From Flavobacterium petrolei (GTDB lineage Bacteria > Bacteroidota > Bacteroidia > Flavobacteriales > Flavobacteriaceae), in the NCBI RefSeq assembly GCF_003314435.2, contig NZ_QNVY02000001.1, positions 1,054,001 through 1,118,000 of the forward strand: a DNA stretch of 64,000 nt, given 5' to 3'. Below the pieces are notes generated by a model, which made no database searches, was not told the origin of the DNA, and was given only the letters and a program-made list of their open reading frames with translations. The translations under genes and the position numbers were made by a program. This document shows, one piece after another, positions 42,738-52,403 of the stretch (positions within the stretch are counted from its first letter, which is position 1; each line of letters opens with the position of its first letter).

Positions 42738-43661
42738 TCATTTTCGTGTTTTTCTCAATGAATAATTCACTAAGTACAATCCAAACAATGTAACGCTTCC
42801 GCCTATTGCAATGGCTGCATTAAGCACTTCGCCAAAAATAACAGCACCCAGAAGCACAGCAATAATGGGATTAATATAGGAATAAACACTGCTAATTTCA
42901 GCAGGAAGATTTTGAAGTGCATAGATAAAGGCGATGAAAGTAAGGATGGAACCAAAAACAACTAAATACCCAATAGACCACCACGAAATCGCAGGTATTT
43001 CACTTAAACTTACAGATATTCCAGTTGCGCCGGTATAGGCAAAAACTAAAATACTGGACAAGAACATTTGTATTCCTAAGCTAAAATAAGGATTAAAAGT
43101 TGCCGCTTTCTTCTTCGTGTACAACGTTCCAAAAGCCCATGTCAATGTAGAAATTATGGAAATAATTATTCCGAATCTGAAATTTGGAATCAAAAAATCA
43201 CTCAAATGGTCGTAAAAAATAACGCAAACGCCACTAAAACTGATAATCAAACCCGTAACTGATAATCTGGACAATCGTTCGCCTCTGAAAAAAGTAATGA
43301 TCACAATCCATAAAGGGACGCACGCGCCAATTATTGCTCCTAAACCACTACTAATATACTTTACTCCCCAAGTGCTTAATCCGTTGCTTAGAACAAAATT
43401 AAGAATGCTTAGAATGATAATTGTTTTCCATTGTTTTCCCTTAGGCCAAGGCGCTTTTTTATATAAAAAATAGGAAATATAAAGGAATCCTCCCAAAAAT
43501 TGCCTGATAGCGACAAGCTGTAAAGCAGGCATGTGTTTTACGCCTTCTTTTGAAGCAATCCAAGTGGTTCCCCAAAAAAAACTGACCCAGCACAATGCCA
43601 AAATAGGTAATCCAATGGCGCTAACTTTCGACGAAACAGCATTCTTAATTTTAGTTCTCAC
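42738..43661 (-). CDS. EamA-family drug/metabolite transporter
   Basis: 307 aa, ten predicted membrane helices in two EamA repeats; first repeat has WVSFFWGTTWIASKEGV, second has WAFGTLYTKKK and SVYSYINPIIAVLLGAVIFGE, the common EamA end motif. Exporter of small metabolites or amino acids, substrate not predictable. Starts 1 nt after the epimerase-like gene, so co-transcribed with it. Confidence 0.88.
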   Translation of the reverse strand: MRTKIKNAVSSKVSAIGLPILALCWVSFFWGTTWIASKEGVKHMPALQLVAIRQFLGGFLYISYFLYKKAPWPKGKQWKTIIILSILNFVLSNGLSTWGVKYISSGLGAIIGACVPLWIVIITFFRGERLSRLSVTGLIISFSGVCVIFYDHLSDFLIPNFRFGIIISIISTLTWAFGTLYTKKKAATFNPYFSLGIQMFLSSILVFAYTGATGISVSLSEIPAISWWSIGYLVVFGSILTFIAFIYALQNLPAEISSVYSYINPIIAVLLGAVIFGEVLNAAIAIGGSVTLFGLYLVNYSLRKTRK

Positions 43662-43662
43662 G

Positions 43663-44466
43663 TTACAAATTTGGTTTCGTAAAAGTATACTTTAAAACGT
43701 TTTCAATACGAGCACTTAAAATTATTTTTCCACCAGAATTTTGTTCAGAATTAAACTTTGGTAAAGCCAAATTCAAATCCATAGCCTTTTGAGTATAGTA
43801 TAGTTCTCGCGAAGGATGTGATGGAGCCACCGCATTGAAGGTTTCATTCCAATAATCCGCTTCAATAATTTTTAGAATTATTCCAATACAATCGTCTTGA
43901 TGAATTAAGTTAATGGGTGCATCAGGATTGTCTAAATTCTCACGGCCAGCTAAGAATTTTATTGGATGACGGTCTTCGCCAATTAAGCCGCCAAAACGTA
44001 AAATCGTTGTTTTGAAATGGCTGTTGTTTTGCAAAAGCTGTTCGGTTTCCAGTAATTGTTTGCCGCTTTCCGTATCCGGTTTTGGGATTGTTTCTTCAGT
44101 AACAAAAATCTCGTCGTCATTATAAACCGATGTTGAGCTAATGAAAAGCACTTTTTCGACAGATGATTTTTCTATAAACGGAATTACATTTCTAATTTTG
44201 GAAACAAAATTTTCGGTCCCCGAGCCGCGAAGTTTTGGAGGAACATCGATAATCAGAATTTTAGAATTTTCCAGAAATTCAGTTAGGTTTCCAGTGGTTT
44301 TATTTTCTGAAAGCGCAATTAAGAAAGGTGTAATTTCTGCATTTTTTAATATTGCTATTTTCTCATCAGAAGTTGTCGAACCTTTCACGGAAAATCCTTT
44401 TGAAAGTAAGGCTTTCGCCAAAGGAAAACCCAACCAACCGCAACCTAGAATACTAATTTTTGTCAT
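43663..44466 (-). CDS. NAD(P)-binding SDR/epimerase-like protein (YeeZ type)
   Basis: 267 aa. Rossmann motif ISILGCGWLGFPLA at the N-terminus, then LFISSTSVYNDD carrying the Ser of the SDR active site and a later LRFGGLIGEDRHP typical of extended SDRs. Similar in layout to YeeZ and dTDP-sugar epimerase relatives, substrate unknown. Upstream M28 gene ends only 11 nt before its start. Confidence 0.85.
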   Translation of the reverse strand: MTKISILGCGWLGFPLAKALLSKGFSVKGSTTSDEKIAILKNAEITPFLIALSENKTTGNLTEFLENSKILIIDVPPKLRGSGTENFVSKIRNVIPFIEKSSVEKVLFISSTSVYNDDEIFVTEETIPKPDTESGKQLLETEQLLQNNSHFKTTILRFGGLIGEDRHPIKFLAGRENLDNPDAPINLIHQDDCIGIILKIIEADYWNETFNAVAPSHPSRELYYTQKAMDLNLALPKFNSEQNSGGKIILSARIENVLKYTFTKPNL

Positions 44467-44477
44467 TTTTTGAAAAA

Positions 44478-46868
44478 TTAATTGACTTTCAAACTGTCTT
44501 TAGCAACTGTTAAACTATCTTTTACAATAGGATTTGTTACAGCAGTATCAAAAGTATTCACAACAACCGGACTCACTTTTATTTTTTGTCTAATGACCAC
44601 TGCATCGTTCAGAACAAACGGGGTTGGCATCATCCAGTTTTCTCTTTTTGTGATTTTAAATAATGGGTTTGACAACAAATCAAATGAACTTTCTAACAGT
44701 TCCATATCTAAAACTGTTGAAACATTCATGCTGAACTGCATTTCTAAAGGTGCATTTCCTACCACATAATAACTCAATATCTTTTTGCCTTTTCGCTGAT
44801 AAAGTGAATTTTTTTGGCCTAATGTTGTCACGCCATTAGCTTTGAAATTGTGAAGAGCCATTTTTTCATTGGCAAAAATATCATAGCGATTAACATTTCG
44901 ATTTGGGGAAATTTTTATTTTCAAATACCGTTGATTGCCTACGATTCGGTCTTCCAGAAATTCAATACTTGGTTTCTGAAGGTATTTTTTAGGTGCATTC
45001 GCCGCGTACGTAAAACCAGAATTGTATTTGCTGAACAAAGGAATTTCGTTCAAATTGGTTGCGTTTTTCGGGTTTTCACCCAAATAGCCTTTGGTCCAGG
45101 AATCAAGATTGGTGTCATACGTTGCCCAACTTGCTTGATCCGTATCGGCATTGTAGATATACAATAAACTGTTTGATTTTGCTTTGCCAGCTTCGTAACC
45201 GGATTCGGAGTGTGCTTTCGCAAAAAAGCCAATGGAAAGCAAAAGTAGCAGTATGGACCAGATTCCCTTTTTGGCGAAAGCCCCAAAAACCGGCAATAAT
45301 AGGCCAAAAGTTAGCACCGTAAGGATAGCACTTCCAAACAGGACTTTCAATCCTAAACCTATTGGGAACATTTGGATAAAAGGTGCTATGATCATCAAAG
45401 CGGGAATGCTTAAAAAAAGATTTAAAATTTTATTTGATTTTTGAGTTACAATGAAAACACCAAAAATAATCAGACCAAAGTATACTGGAATAATCAAAAA
45501 TCCGGCTCCTTGTAAACTAAAAGCAAGAGCTCCATTAATCACAATCCAAATAAATAATGGTGCTACAAAATGATTGATAGTTACTTTTCGTTCTGAAAAC
45601 AAATGATAAAACAGCATGCTTATCGCCAAAGCCAAAAGCACAAAAGCGGCAATATAAGCATGTCCGTTATAGGTAAATCCGTTGAGCAAATCATTGTATT
45701 GTGGATACAGTTTTAGCAATGCTTTCCAACCAAAAAAAGAAATTAATCCAGTAACAATCAGCGAACCAAAAAACGGAATAAATCCTCTTGTAATTTCTCG
45801 GAATGATAAAATCCTCTTGGCTTTTCCTAAAAATAATAAGAAAATAAAGAGTGCTAATGCTATTATCACCATTAGTAAAACCCAACTGAAAGGATAACTT
45901 ATAAAGGTGTAGGGAATGGTAAAATAGACGTAATCTTCACCGGCTTGTGTTGTGTTTAAATCTGTGTTTGAGAAATATTTTAGCAACGGCATCAAATAAG
46001 AACCTTGATGTGCTAATGTGTTTTTGTTTAAATGATGGATGTCATCTTGGGAAGTGTGATAGTTAAAATGGTCATCTATAAAAGCAAAATTATAACCTTG
46101 AATGTTGCCTTGTTCCCTGAAAACGGTCAAATCAGTGTCGTTGGGTAACATTTTATAGATGCTGTACATTAAGGAATTAGAAACTGGAAAAGTCGCTTTT
46201 GCGGAAGCGAACTCTTTTACTAATCCCGCATTTCCTTTGTTGGTTTCCATCAACATATAGCTGGGACCGGATGAGCCGCGTGCTTCAAAATTTAAAACTA
46301 AGCCGATTTCTTTAGCCCACTGATGTTGGGTTACAAAAAGTGCAGCACCATTCAGTCCTAATTCCTCAGCATCTGAAAACAGAATAATAATATCGTTTTT
46401 ATGCGGCGTTTTATTGTATAAAAAAGCACGGACACTTTCCAATATTGTTGCTACACCAGAACCCGCATCGCTGGCACCCGGAGAGTAGGAGTGAGGTGCA
46501 CTGTCATAATGGGAAAGCAATAACAATGCTTTGGAACTATTGGAACCTTTTATTCGGGTCAAGATATTTTTGGACTGAACTAGATTTCCCCAATCGCTGA
46601 GCGTATACCCTTCCTGAATAGAAGTTTGTAATCCTAACTTATTTAGCTCCTTTACGAGATAATTTGCAACTACTTCATGATTTGCAGAACCTACAAAATG
46701 AGGTTGTTTCGAAATTGCTTCTACTTGGTTTAAGGCTCTTTTAGTTGAAAAATCAGAAAGAGAACCTTCATCATCCGAAGTCCATTGCGGCATCATCGTA
46801 ATATAAATTATCCCCAGAATTGTTAGGATGAATAAGCCGGCAAAAATTGAAAAATAATCTTTTTTCAT
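44478..46868 (-). CDS. M28-family membrane metallopeptidase
   Basis: 796 aa. Membrane helix near the N-terminus (10-28), extracytoplasmic M28 zinc aminopeptidase domain with LSHYDSAPHSYSPGASDAGSG and LFSDAEELGLNGA carrying the two-zinc ligands, then a block of about nine membrane helices (from ~320 to 560) and a C-terminal beta-rich domain. The architecture matches vacuolar/Fxna-like M28 proteins of Bacteroidota. Probably processes periplasmic peptides. Clustered with the epimerase and EamA genes on the minus strand. Confidence 0.9.
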   Translation of the reverse strand: MKKDYFSIFAGLFILTILGIIYITMMPQWTSDDEGSLSDFSTKRALNQVEAISKQPHFVGSANHEVVANYLVKELNKLGLQTSIQEGYTLSDWGNLVQSKNILTRIKGSNSSKALLLLSHYDSAPHSYSPGASDAGSGVATILESVRAFLYNKTPHKNDIIILFSDAEELGLNGAALFVTQHQWAKEIGLVLNFEARGSSGPSYMLMETNKGNAGLVKEFASAKATFPVSNSLMYSIYKMLPNDTDLTVFREQGNIQGYNFAFIDDHFNYHTSQDDIHHLNKNTLAHQGSYLMPLLKYFSNTDLNTTQAGEDYVYFTIPYTFISYPFSWVLLMVIIALALFIFLLFLGKAKRILSFREITRGFIPFFGSLIVTGLISFFGWKALLKLYPQYNDLLNGFTYNGHAYIAAFVLLALAISMLFYHLFSERKVTINHFVAPLFIWIVINGALAFSLQGAGFLIIPVYFGLIIFGVFIVTQKSNKILNLFLSIPALMIIAPFIQMFPIGLGLKVLFGSAILTVLTFGLLLPVFGAFAKKGIWSILLLLLSIGFFAKAHSESGYEAGKAKSNSLLYIYNADTDQASWATYDTNLDSWTKGYLGENPKNATNLNEIPLFSKYNSGFTYAANAPKKYLQKPSIEFLEDRIVGNQRYLKIKISPNRNVNRYDIFANEKMALHNFKANGVTTLGQKNSLYQRKGKKILSYYVVGNAPLEMQFSMNVSTVLDMELLESSFDLLSNPLFKITKRENWMMPTPFVLNDAVVIRQKIKVSPVVVNTFDTAVTNPIVKDSLTVAKDSLKVN

Positions 46869-46900
46869 GATAGGTTATATAGATTTGGGGATTTGCGTTA

Positions 46901-47251
46901 TTAAATGTCTTTTTTGACCAACATATAAAAATCATTTTCTAAAACCATATAGCCTTGGTCGTAGAGGAAATAGTAGGTGTTTCCTGTTTTAGTCTGGAGG
47001 ATATTGGTAAAAAATTCAAAATCAAAACCTTTACTTAACAATTTTGCTCGTGTGGCTTTTGATTTCCCGTCGGTGTTTAGCTCAGATAGAATGCGGTAAT
47101 TTTTACGCAACTTGTTGTTGATGTTGCGCATAAAATTAGTACTGTCCTTGTTGATTTTATTGTTGAAAGCGTTACGACAACCGTCGCTGCAAAACTTTTT
47201 GTCTTCCCGGCCCACAATCTTTTCTCCACACTCTAAGCAGGTTTTGTTCAT
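46901..47251 (-). CDS. Small zinc-ribbon protein
   Basis: 116 aa. N-terminal CLECGEKIVGREDKKFCSDGC gives a four-cysteine zinc ribbon (Cys5, Cys8, Cys22, Cys26) of the DUF2116/ZnF-TRAF-like kind; the remaining 90 residues are helical then beta, ending YDQGYMVLENDFYMLVKKD. Function unknown. Its ATG overlaps the GNAT-nitrilase stop by 4 nt (ATGA), so the two are coupled. Confidence 0.8.
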   Translation of the reverse strand: MNKTCLECGEKIVGREDKKFCSDGCRNAFNNKINKDSTNFMRNINNKLRKNYRILSELNTDGKSKATRAKLLSKGFDFEFFTNILQTKTGNTYYFLYDQGYMVLENDFYMLVKKDI

Positions 47252-48777
47252 GGATTTATTTTTTTGATGTCGTATAAGTCAGTTCTGCGGTCTTTTAGAA
47301 TTCGAACACTTCCATGCTCGTGAAGTTCTTTCAGTAAGTCTAAATCTACATCGACTATCAGTGTCATTTCCGTATTTGGAGTTGCTTCGGCTTTAATTCC
47401 GTTACTTGGAAAAGCAAAATCAGAAGGTGTAAACACTGCTGATTGTGCATATTGAATATCCATGTTGTTCACCTTTGGAAGATTACCTACACAACCAGCA
47501 ATGGCTACGTAGCACTCGTTTTCTATCGCTCTAGCTTGTGCGCAGTGTTTGACTCGGGTATACGCATTTTGAGTATCTGTTAAGAAAGGAACAAATAAAA
47601 TGTTCATTCCTTCATCTGCCATTAATCTGGAAAGTTCTGGAAATTCAACATCATAACAAATCATGATGCCAATTTTTCCGCAATCGGTGTCAAATGTCTT
47701 AATTTGTGAGCCGCCCGTCATTCCCCAATGCTGAACTTCGTTTGGAGTAACATGAATTTTGGCATACATCTCAGAAGTTCCGTCTCTTTTGCAGAGAAAA
47801 CCAACATTGTATAAGGTGCCGTTTTCTAAATACGGCATGCTTCCTGTAATGATATTGATATTGTAAGAAATAGCTAGCTCCTGGAAACGTTTGTGGATAG
47901 GTTCCGTATGTTTTGCTAACTCTCGTATGGCTTCGGCCTCAGATAAATGGTTGTAATCTGCCATCAAGGGAGCGGTGAATAGTTCCGGAAATAAAGCAAA
48001 ATCACTGCCGTATCCTGAAACAACATCAACAAAAAATTCGCATTGTTCGAATAAAGCTTCCAGATTATTCAATTGACGCATTTGCCATTGAACGAGACCT
48101 AATCGTATGACACTTTTTGCGAGGTTTATTAGTTTGGGACTTTCATCGTAATAAATATTATTCCATTCCAGTAAAACGGCAAATTCTTTGGAATCTGAAT
48201 CGCCTTCCAAATAGTTTTTCATTACCCGAATTACGTGAAAATCATTACTCAACTGAAAAGAAAGCACAGGGTCATGCAACTCTTTTCTTTTTACTTTTTC
48301 GATGTAATTTTTTGGAGTCAATGTTTCTGCATGTTGTCCATAATTAGGAATTCTTCCTGCAAAAACAATAGCTTTCAAATTCAATTGTTCACACAATTCT
48401 TTTCTTGCGTCGTACAATCGTCTTCCAAGGCGCAGTCCTCTATAATTTGGATGAATAAAAACATCTATTCCGTATAACACATCTCCTTTTGGGTTGTGGG
48501 TAGAGAAGGTATATTTTCCGGTTATGTCAGAGTAATTGTGGTTTTTGTCTACTAAACTTTCGTCAACAATTAGAGACAAAGCAGAGCCAACTACTTTTCC
48601 ATCTACCAAAATTACCAGTTGACCTTCTGGAAAAATGCTTAATAATTTTTCAATATGATGTTCTCTCCAGTAGGAACCTACCATTTCCGGATACGATTCT
48701 ACCATTGAGTTTTTTAACTCTTTATAGTCATCAAATTTCAGATTTCGTAACTCTACTTTGTTAATTTTGGCCTGCAT
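47248..48777 (-). CDS. Bifunctional GNAT acetyltransferase / carbon-nitrogen hydrolase
   Basis: 509 aa fusion. Residues ~5-165 form a GNAT domain (LYGIDVFIHPNYRGLRLGRRLYDARKEL is the acetyl-CoA loop); ~215-505 form a nitrilase-superfamily amidase with the Glu-Lys-Cys triad in ALFPELFTAPL, EMYAKIHVTP and GIMICYDVEFPE (Cys374). Such fusions are common in Bacteroidota but the substrate is unsettled; a polyamine- or amine-related amide is often proposed. Co-transcribed with the small zinc-ribbon gene. Confidence 0.92.
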   Translation of the reverse strand: MQAKINKVELRNLKFDDYKELKNSMVESYPEMVGSYWREHHIEKLLSIFPEGQLVILVDGKVVGSALSLIVDESLVDKNHNYSDITGKYTFSTHNPKGDVLYGIDVFIHPNYRGLRLGRRLYDARKELCEQLNLKAIVFAGRIPNYGQHAETLTPKNYIEKVKRKELHDPVLSFQLSNDFHVIRVMKNYLEGDSDSKEFAVLLEWNNIYYDESPKLINLAKSVIRLGLVQWQMRQLNNLEALFEQCEFFVDVVSGYGSDFALFPELFTAPLMADYNHLSEAEAIRELAKHTEPIHKRFQELAISYNINIITGSMPYLENGTLYNVGFLCKRDGTSEMYAKIHVTPNEVQHWGMTGGSQIKTFDTDCGKIGIMICYDVEFPELSRLMADEGMNILFVPFLTDTQNAYTRVKHCAQARAIENECYVAIAGCVGNLPKVNNMDIQYAQSAVFTPSDFAFPSNGIKAEATPNTEMTLIVDVDLDLLKELHEHGSVRILKDRRTDLYDIKKINP

Positions 48778-48831
48778 AAAAATTTTATTTTTATCAAATA
48801 TAACGATTTTTTCCCATTTACAAACGCTTAC

Positions 48832-48869
48832 AAATAGTTACAACCGAAAGTAAATAGTTAGTAACCGAA
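48832..48869. repeat. 20-bp-period direct repeat before ssb
   Basis: AAATAGTTACAACCGAA (48832-48848) is repeated as AAATAGTTAGTAACCGAA (48852-48869). It lies ~90 nt before the ssb start in a gap between divergent genes; possible operator for either gene. Confidence 0.45.
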
Positions 48870-48957
48870 TAGTTTTTGATTGTCATCGCATCTTTGCAGT
48901 GTTGATTTGAAATAGCAATTCAACAAAACATATACTAACATTTAAATATTATACGCC

Positions 48958-49290
48958 ATGAGTACATTAAGAAACAAAGTACAGTTAATCGGACACGTTG
49001 GGAATGATCCAGAAATCAAATCATTTGACGGTGGGAAAAAACTAGCCAATTTCACATTAGCAACAAATGAAAGTTACAAAAACGACAAAGGAGAAAAAGT
49101 AGAAGAAACCCAATGGCATAAATTGGTGGCTTGGGGAAAAACTGCTGAAATCATTGAAAAGTATGTTACCAAAGGAAAGGAAGTTGCAATTGAAGGAAAA
49201 CTGACACATAGAAGTTATGATGATAAAAACGGAGAAAAGCGGTATATCACGGAAGTAGTGGTAAACGAAATAATGCTTTTAGGAAAGTAA
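48958..49290 (+). CDS. ssb: Short single-stranded DNA-binding protein
   Basis: 110 aa: one OB-fold (RNKVQLIGHVGNDPEIKSFD..., WHKLVAWGKTAEIIEKYV, GEKRYITEVVVNEIMLLGK). It stops right after the fold: the acidic tip (DDDIPF-like) that recruits replication proteins is absent, so this is the short second SSB found in many Bacteroidota and in plasmid or repair contexts rather than the replication SSB. Strong terminator follows. Confidence 0.93.
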   Translation: MSTLRNKVQLIGHVGNDPEIKSFDGGKKLANFTLATNESYKNDKGEKVEETQWHKLVAWGKTAEIIEKYVTKGKEVAIEGKLTHRSYDDKNGEKRYITEVVVNEIMLLGK

Positions 49291-49308
49291 AAATAGTTTC
49301 TAATTGTT

Positions 49309-49356
49309 AAGTCCCGGTTTGCAGTATAATTAAACTGCAAACCGGGACTTTTTTTT
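49309..49356 (+). terminator. Terminator of ssb
   Basis: 17-bp stem AAGTCCCGGTTTGCAGT / ACTGCAAACCGGGACTT with an AT-rich loop and eight T; effective in the other direction too, for the convergent CAT-like gene. Confidence 0.92.
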
Positions 49357-49375
49357 AAACAAAAATTGGATGCCT

Positions 49376-50005
49376 TTATTGGTTCATCAATTCTTGGAAA
49401 CAATCCACAAATTGTCCGAGATGAAAACCATCCATTAATCCGTGATGCACATGTACAGACATTGCAATGGTTCTTTTTCCATTGTCAGCAATTTTCATTT
49501 TTCCAAACGAAATCTTCGGACAGCTATCTGGAAAAGTATAACTTCTGGCATGCGATAATGAGGTGAAGTCGAGCCACGGAATCGCCGAAAAGTGAATGAC
49601 ATTGTCGTCATTAAATGTTCGGGTAAAAAGTCCGGTTGTGGACTGAATACGTTCAATTTCATTTGAAGTATTTGTTGCAAAAACAGTAAAATCTGGATTG
49701 TATTCAATCAAAGAAAAACCAAATGTACCATCTTCCCGACCAATAGTTGCCGAGGCATTTACTTGGTCACAAATATATATTTGGTCATCAGAAATTCGAT
49801 AGCGAAACGATTCAATCGTATTCACTGCTACTAATGTTTTATGTAAATAATAACTAAAAAAAGAAGCGTTCAGTGTTTTTGCATTTGCGTAAGCTTTGGT
49901 ACAATCTATATCTACGGTCGCACCAAAGAATGGTTCTTCAAATTGTCTGAAAAAATGGAAATGTTCTTTTCTAGGCCAATTTTCTATATCTAAAAGGGTT
50001 TTCAA
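49376..50005 (-). CDS. CatA-like (chloramphenicol acetyltransferase family) acyltransferase
   Basis: 209 aa, single domain with the catalytic motif SVHVHHGLMDGFHLGQF (His188 and Asp192) and the upstream YRISDDQIYIC and FGFSLIEYNPDF blocks of the type-A CAT fold. Family members acetylate chloramphenicol or unrelated amines; chromosomal Bacteroidota copies are mostly not proven resistance genes. Complete, no mobile context. Confidence 0.85.
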   Translation of the reverse strand: MKTLLDIENWPRKEHFHFFRQFEEPFFGATVDIDCTKAYANAKTLNASFFSYYLHKTLVAVNTIESFRYRISDDQIYICDQVNASATIGREDGTFGFSLIEYNPDFTVFATNTSNEIERIQSTTGLFTRTFNDDNVIHFSAIPWLDFTSLSHARSYTFPDSCPKISFGKMKIADNGKRTIAMSVHVHHGLMDGFHLGQFVDCFQELMNQ

Positions 50006-50127
50006 AATGCGTAATTTTATTTGTTTTTCAAAAGTACTGCTAATCTTCTTAATCAGAAATTCATTCTTGAGGAACTTTTATTTTTATTGATTTCTGAAAA
50101 ATGTTTTTCGACGGGATAAGAAGGCAT

Positions 50128-50161
50128 AAAAAAACCCTAAAAGAAATTTCCTTTAGGGTTT
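50128..50161 (-). terminator. Terminator of the OmpA-family gene
   Basis: ACCCTAAA / TTTAGGGT stem, then TTTTTTT on the minus strand, 21 nt behind the stop codon. Confidence 0.9.
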
Positions 50162-50181
50162 TTGAGAATATTAAGGGAGAA

Positions 50182-51438
50182 TTATTTTACTCTGAAAGTA
50201 ACTCTTCTAACTAATTTTCTTGCTGCATCTGAATCTTTTTCAACTGAAGAATCTTCACCTGCTGCAACTACATTTAATCTTGAAGCGTCAACGTTAGCTT
50301 TCACTAATACATTTTTAACGCTGTTTGCTCTAGCAGTAGACAATTTATCATTGTATTCTGATCTTCCTAATTCGTCAGCATGACCAATAATATCAACTGA
50401 AGCAGTAGGATTATTTCTTAAATACGTTAAGATAAAATCAGTACCTTCAGTAGAAACATTTGTTGGAGTTGATTTGTTGAAATCAAAATAAGTAGCAACA
50501 TAACCACCATTGATTAAGTTTCTAATCAATTCATTGTTACTTAAGATAGCAGATTTATCAGTATTACTTCCGTAAGTTTTCAATAAATAACTTTCTAATT
50601 CGTCAGGAACATTATTGTTGTTTAAATCAATTGATTTTCCTTTAGTATCAACCATTACACCAGAAATAGTGTTTGGTTCTTGATCTAAATAATCAGCAAC
50701 GCCATCTTTATCAGTATCTAACATTGAAGTTTCGATATCAGCGATTTGTTTTTTCATCGCATCGATTTCGTTTCCATTATCAATTACCCAGTCAGCATGT
50801 TTTTCGTTTTTACCTAAGTAAACAGTTACACCTACAGTACCATTAAAAAGAATTCCAGAAAAACCTCTTGCACCAGGAGTACTTGCAGCATCAAAAGCAG
50901 CATCTTGAGATGCATTTAAGATTGTTGTAAAATCTCCAGTTAAAGCAATTCTGTTAGATAATTTAATTTGACCAGTTACACCCGCCATGAAATTACCCAT
51001 TCTGTCTTTCAAAGCAGAATTTTGATCTTCTAGTTGAGCTAAACCAAAACCAGCATGACCTAATAAACCTAGTGTGTTTGTCCAAGTTTCAAAATTCATG
51101 ATTCTTCCTAAGTTAGCCACAGCTTGAATGTCTGCTCTGTAATATTTAGTGTCAAAATCAACTGAATTGTTTTTTCCTTCAAAACTGTTGTAACCAAAAT
51201 CCGCTTTCAAACCGAATTTATTATTAAACATGTATCTTACTCCTAGATCAGCCACATAAGGACTTGGTGTAGATGTAAAGTAACCAGCAGTCATAGGTCT
51301 TTGTGTTTTGTTAACACCACCTGCTAATTCAATAGACCATTTGTTATAGTCGTTTTCTGTGGTTTTTTCAGTCTCAGTTTGAGCACTTAAAGTTGTCATT
51401 GCAGAAGCAAAAACTAACGTAAGTATGATTTTTTTCAT
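50182..51438 (-). CDS. OmpA-family outer-membrane protein with calcium-binding repeats
   Basis: 418 aa. Signal peptide (MKKIILTLVFASAMTTLSAQ), an eight-stranded OmpA-like barrel (~30-225), a linker with two Asp-rich thrombospondin-3-like segments (DTDKDGVADYLDQEPN, DLNNNNVPDELES), and a peptidoglycan-binding OmpA_C domain (DIIGHADELGRSEYNDKLS). Anchors the outer membrane to the wall. The frame is open further upstream; ATG at 51438 (or 51441) is chosen because it gives the signal peptide and follows a TACTTTTG -7 box. Likely highly expressed. Confidence 0.95.
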   Translation of the reverse strand: MKKIILTLVFASAMTTLSAQTETEKTTENDYNKWSIELAGGVNKTQRPMTAGYFTSTPSPYVADLGVRYMFNNKFGLKADFGYNSFEGKNNSVDFDTKYYRADIQAVANLGRIMNFETWTNTLGLLGHAGFGLAQLEDQNSALKDRMGNFMAGVTGQIKLSNRIALTGDFTTILNASQDAAFDAASTPGARGFSGILFNGTVGVTVYLGKNEKHADWVIDNGNEIDAMKKQIADIETSMLDTDKDGVADYLDQEPNTISGVMVDTKGKSIDLNNNNVPDELESYLLKTYGSNTDKSAILSNNELIRNLINGGYVATYFDFNKSTPTNVSTEGTDFILTYLRNNPTASVDIIGHADELGRSEYNDKLSTARANSVKNVLVKANVDASRLNVVAAGEDSSVEKDSDAARKLVRRVTFRVK

Positions 51439-51462
51439 CATTATTTTTTTTAAAATTTTATG

Positions 51463-51470
51463 CAAAAGTA
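51463..51470 (-). promoter_or_regulatory. Putative -7 box of the OmpA-family gene
   Basis: TACTTTTG on the minus strand, exact TAnnTTTG, 25 nt upstream of the start codon. Confidence 0.6.
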
Positions 51471-51669
51471 CAACATAATCAAGGATATGAAAACTTAAAC
51501 CGTTAATTATGTAAGAATTAGTTTTAATTCTATAAATTAGCTGCGAATCAATGCTATTGGCAACATTTAGCAATTTATTTTATAGATTGTATAAAAATAT
51601 TAACGTTAAAATTGTGGTTATTTCATTGTTAATACTAGCGATATTAATTAAAGAGGTTAGAAATAGGCT

Positions 51670-52359
51670 TTAATATTTTAGTTTTTGTAGCACTTCAGTG
51701 ATTTTTTCAAAAGCGCTGAAGTTTTCGTGCTCTACTTTATGATCAATCTTTTCGTGTGCCCAAGTCGTATGAAACGGAATATGAACGGCATGTCCGCCAA
51801 TTGCTAAAACGGGTAAAACATCCGATTTTAATGAATTACCAATCATAAAAAATTCGGAAGGTTGTATTTCCAATCGTTTTATTAAATCAGAATAATCAAT
51901 TTCCTGTTTGTCTGACATCACTTCGATATGGTGAAAATAATGACCTAAACCTGAATTGTGTAATTTACGTCGCTGGTCTAATAAATCGCCTTTGGTGGCA
52001 ACCACTAATTTGTATTTTCCATGTAAAGCTTCTAAAGTTTCTTCGACACCTTCCAGTAAAACAATAGGTTTCTCCAGCAATTCTTTCCCGTATTGAATGA
52101 TTTTTTCGATGATTTCTATAGGAAGAGTATTGTTCGAAATAGTCATAGCCGCTTCAATCATCGATAGAATGTAGCCTTTGATTCCGTAACCGTATAATTT
52201 TAAATTATCGATTTCGACTTTAAAAAGTTCTTTAGAAATTCCCTGATGTGACAAATAATCTTCCATTAAACCACAGAATTTCTTCTCGGTTTCATCAAAA
52301 TACGTTTCGTTAATCCATAAGGTATCATCGGCGTCAAAAGCAATTACTTTAAGTTCCAT
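51670..52359 (-). CDS. HAD-family hydrolase
   Basis: 229 aa haloacid-dehalogenase-type phosphatase: nucleophile motif FDADDTLW (Asp9, Asp11), motif II VVATKGD, motif III around KLHNSGLG, motif IV MIGNSLKSDVLP. Similar to YjjG/pyrimidine-nucleotidase-like members; substrate not predictable. Own transcription unit, 45 nt from the next EamA gene. Confidence 0.9.
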   Translation of the reverse strand: MELKVIAFDADDTLWINETYFDETEKKFCGLMEDYLSHQGISKELFKVEIDNLKLYGYGIKGYILSMIEAAMTISNNTLPIEIIEKIIQYGKELLEKPIVLLEGVEETLEALHGKYKLVVATKGDLLDQRRKLHNSGLGHYFHHIEVMSDKQEIDYSDLIKRLEIQPSEFFMIGNSLKSDVLPVLAIGGHAVHIPFHTTWAHEKIDHKVEHENFSAFEKITEVLQKLKY

Positions 52360-52403
52360 TTTTATTTTATTTTGATAATAATTGAGGTTTTTATTTTAAC
52401 CTT

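Noticed and set aside
49376-50005. Chloramphenicol resistance gene
   Set aside because: Motif fits the CAT family, but chromosomal relatives often have other substrates and no mobile or resistance context is present; kept as CatA-like only.
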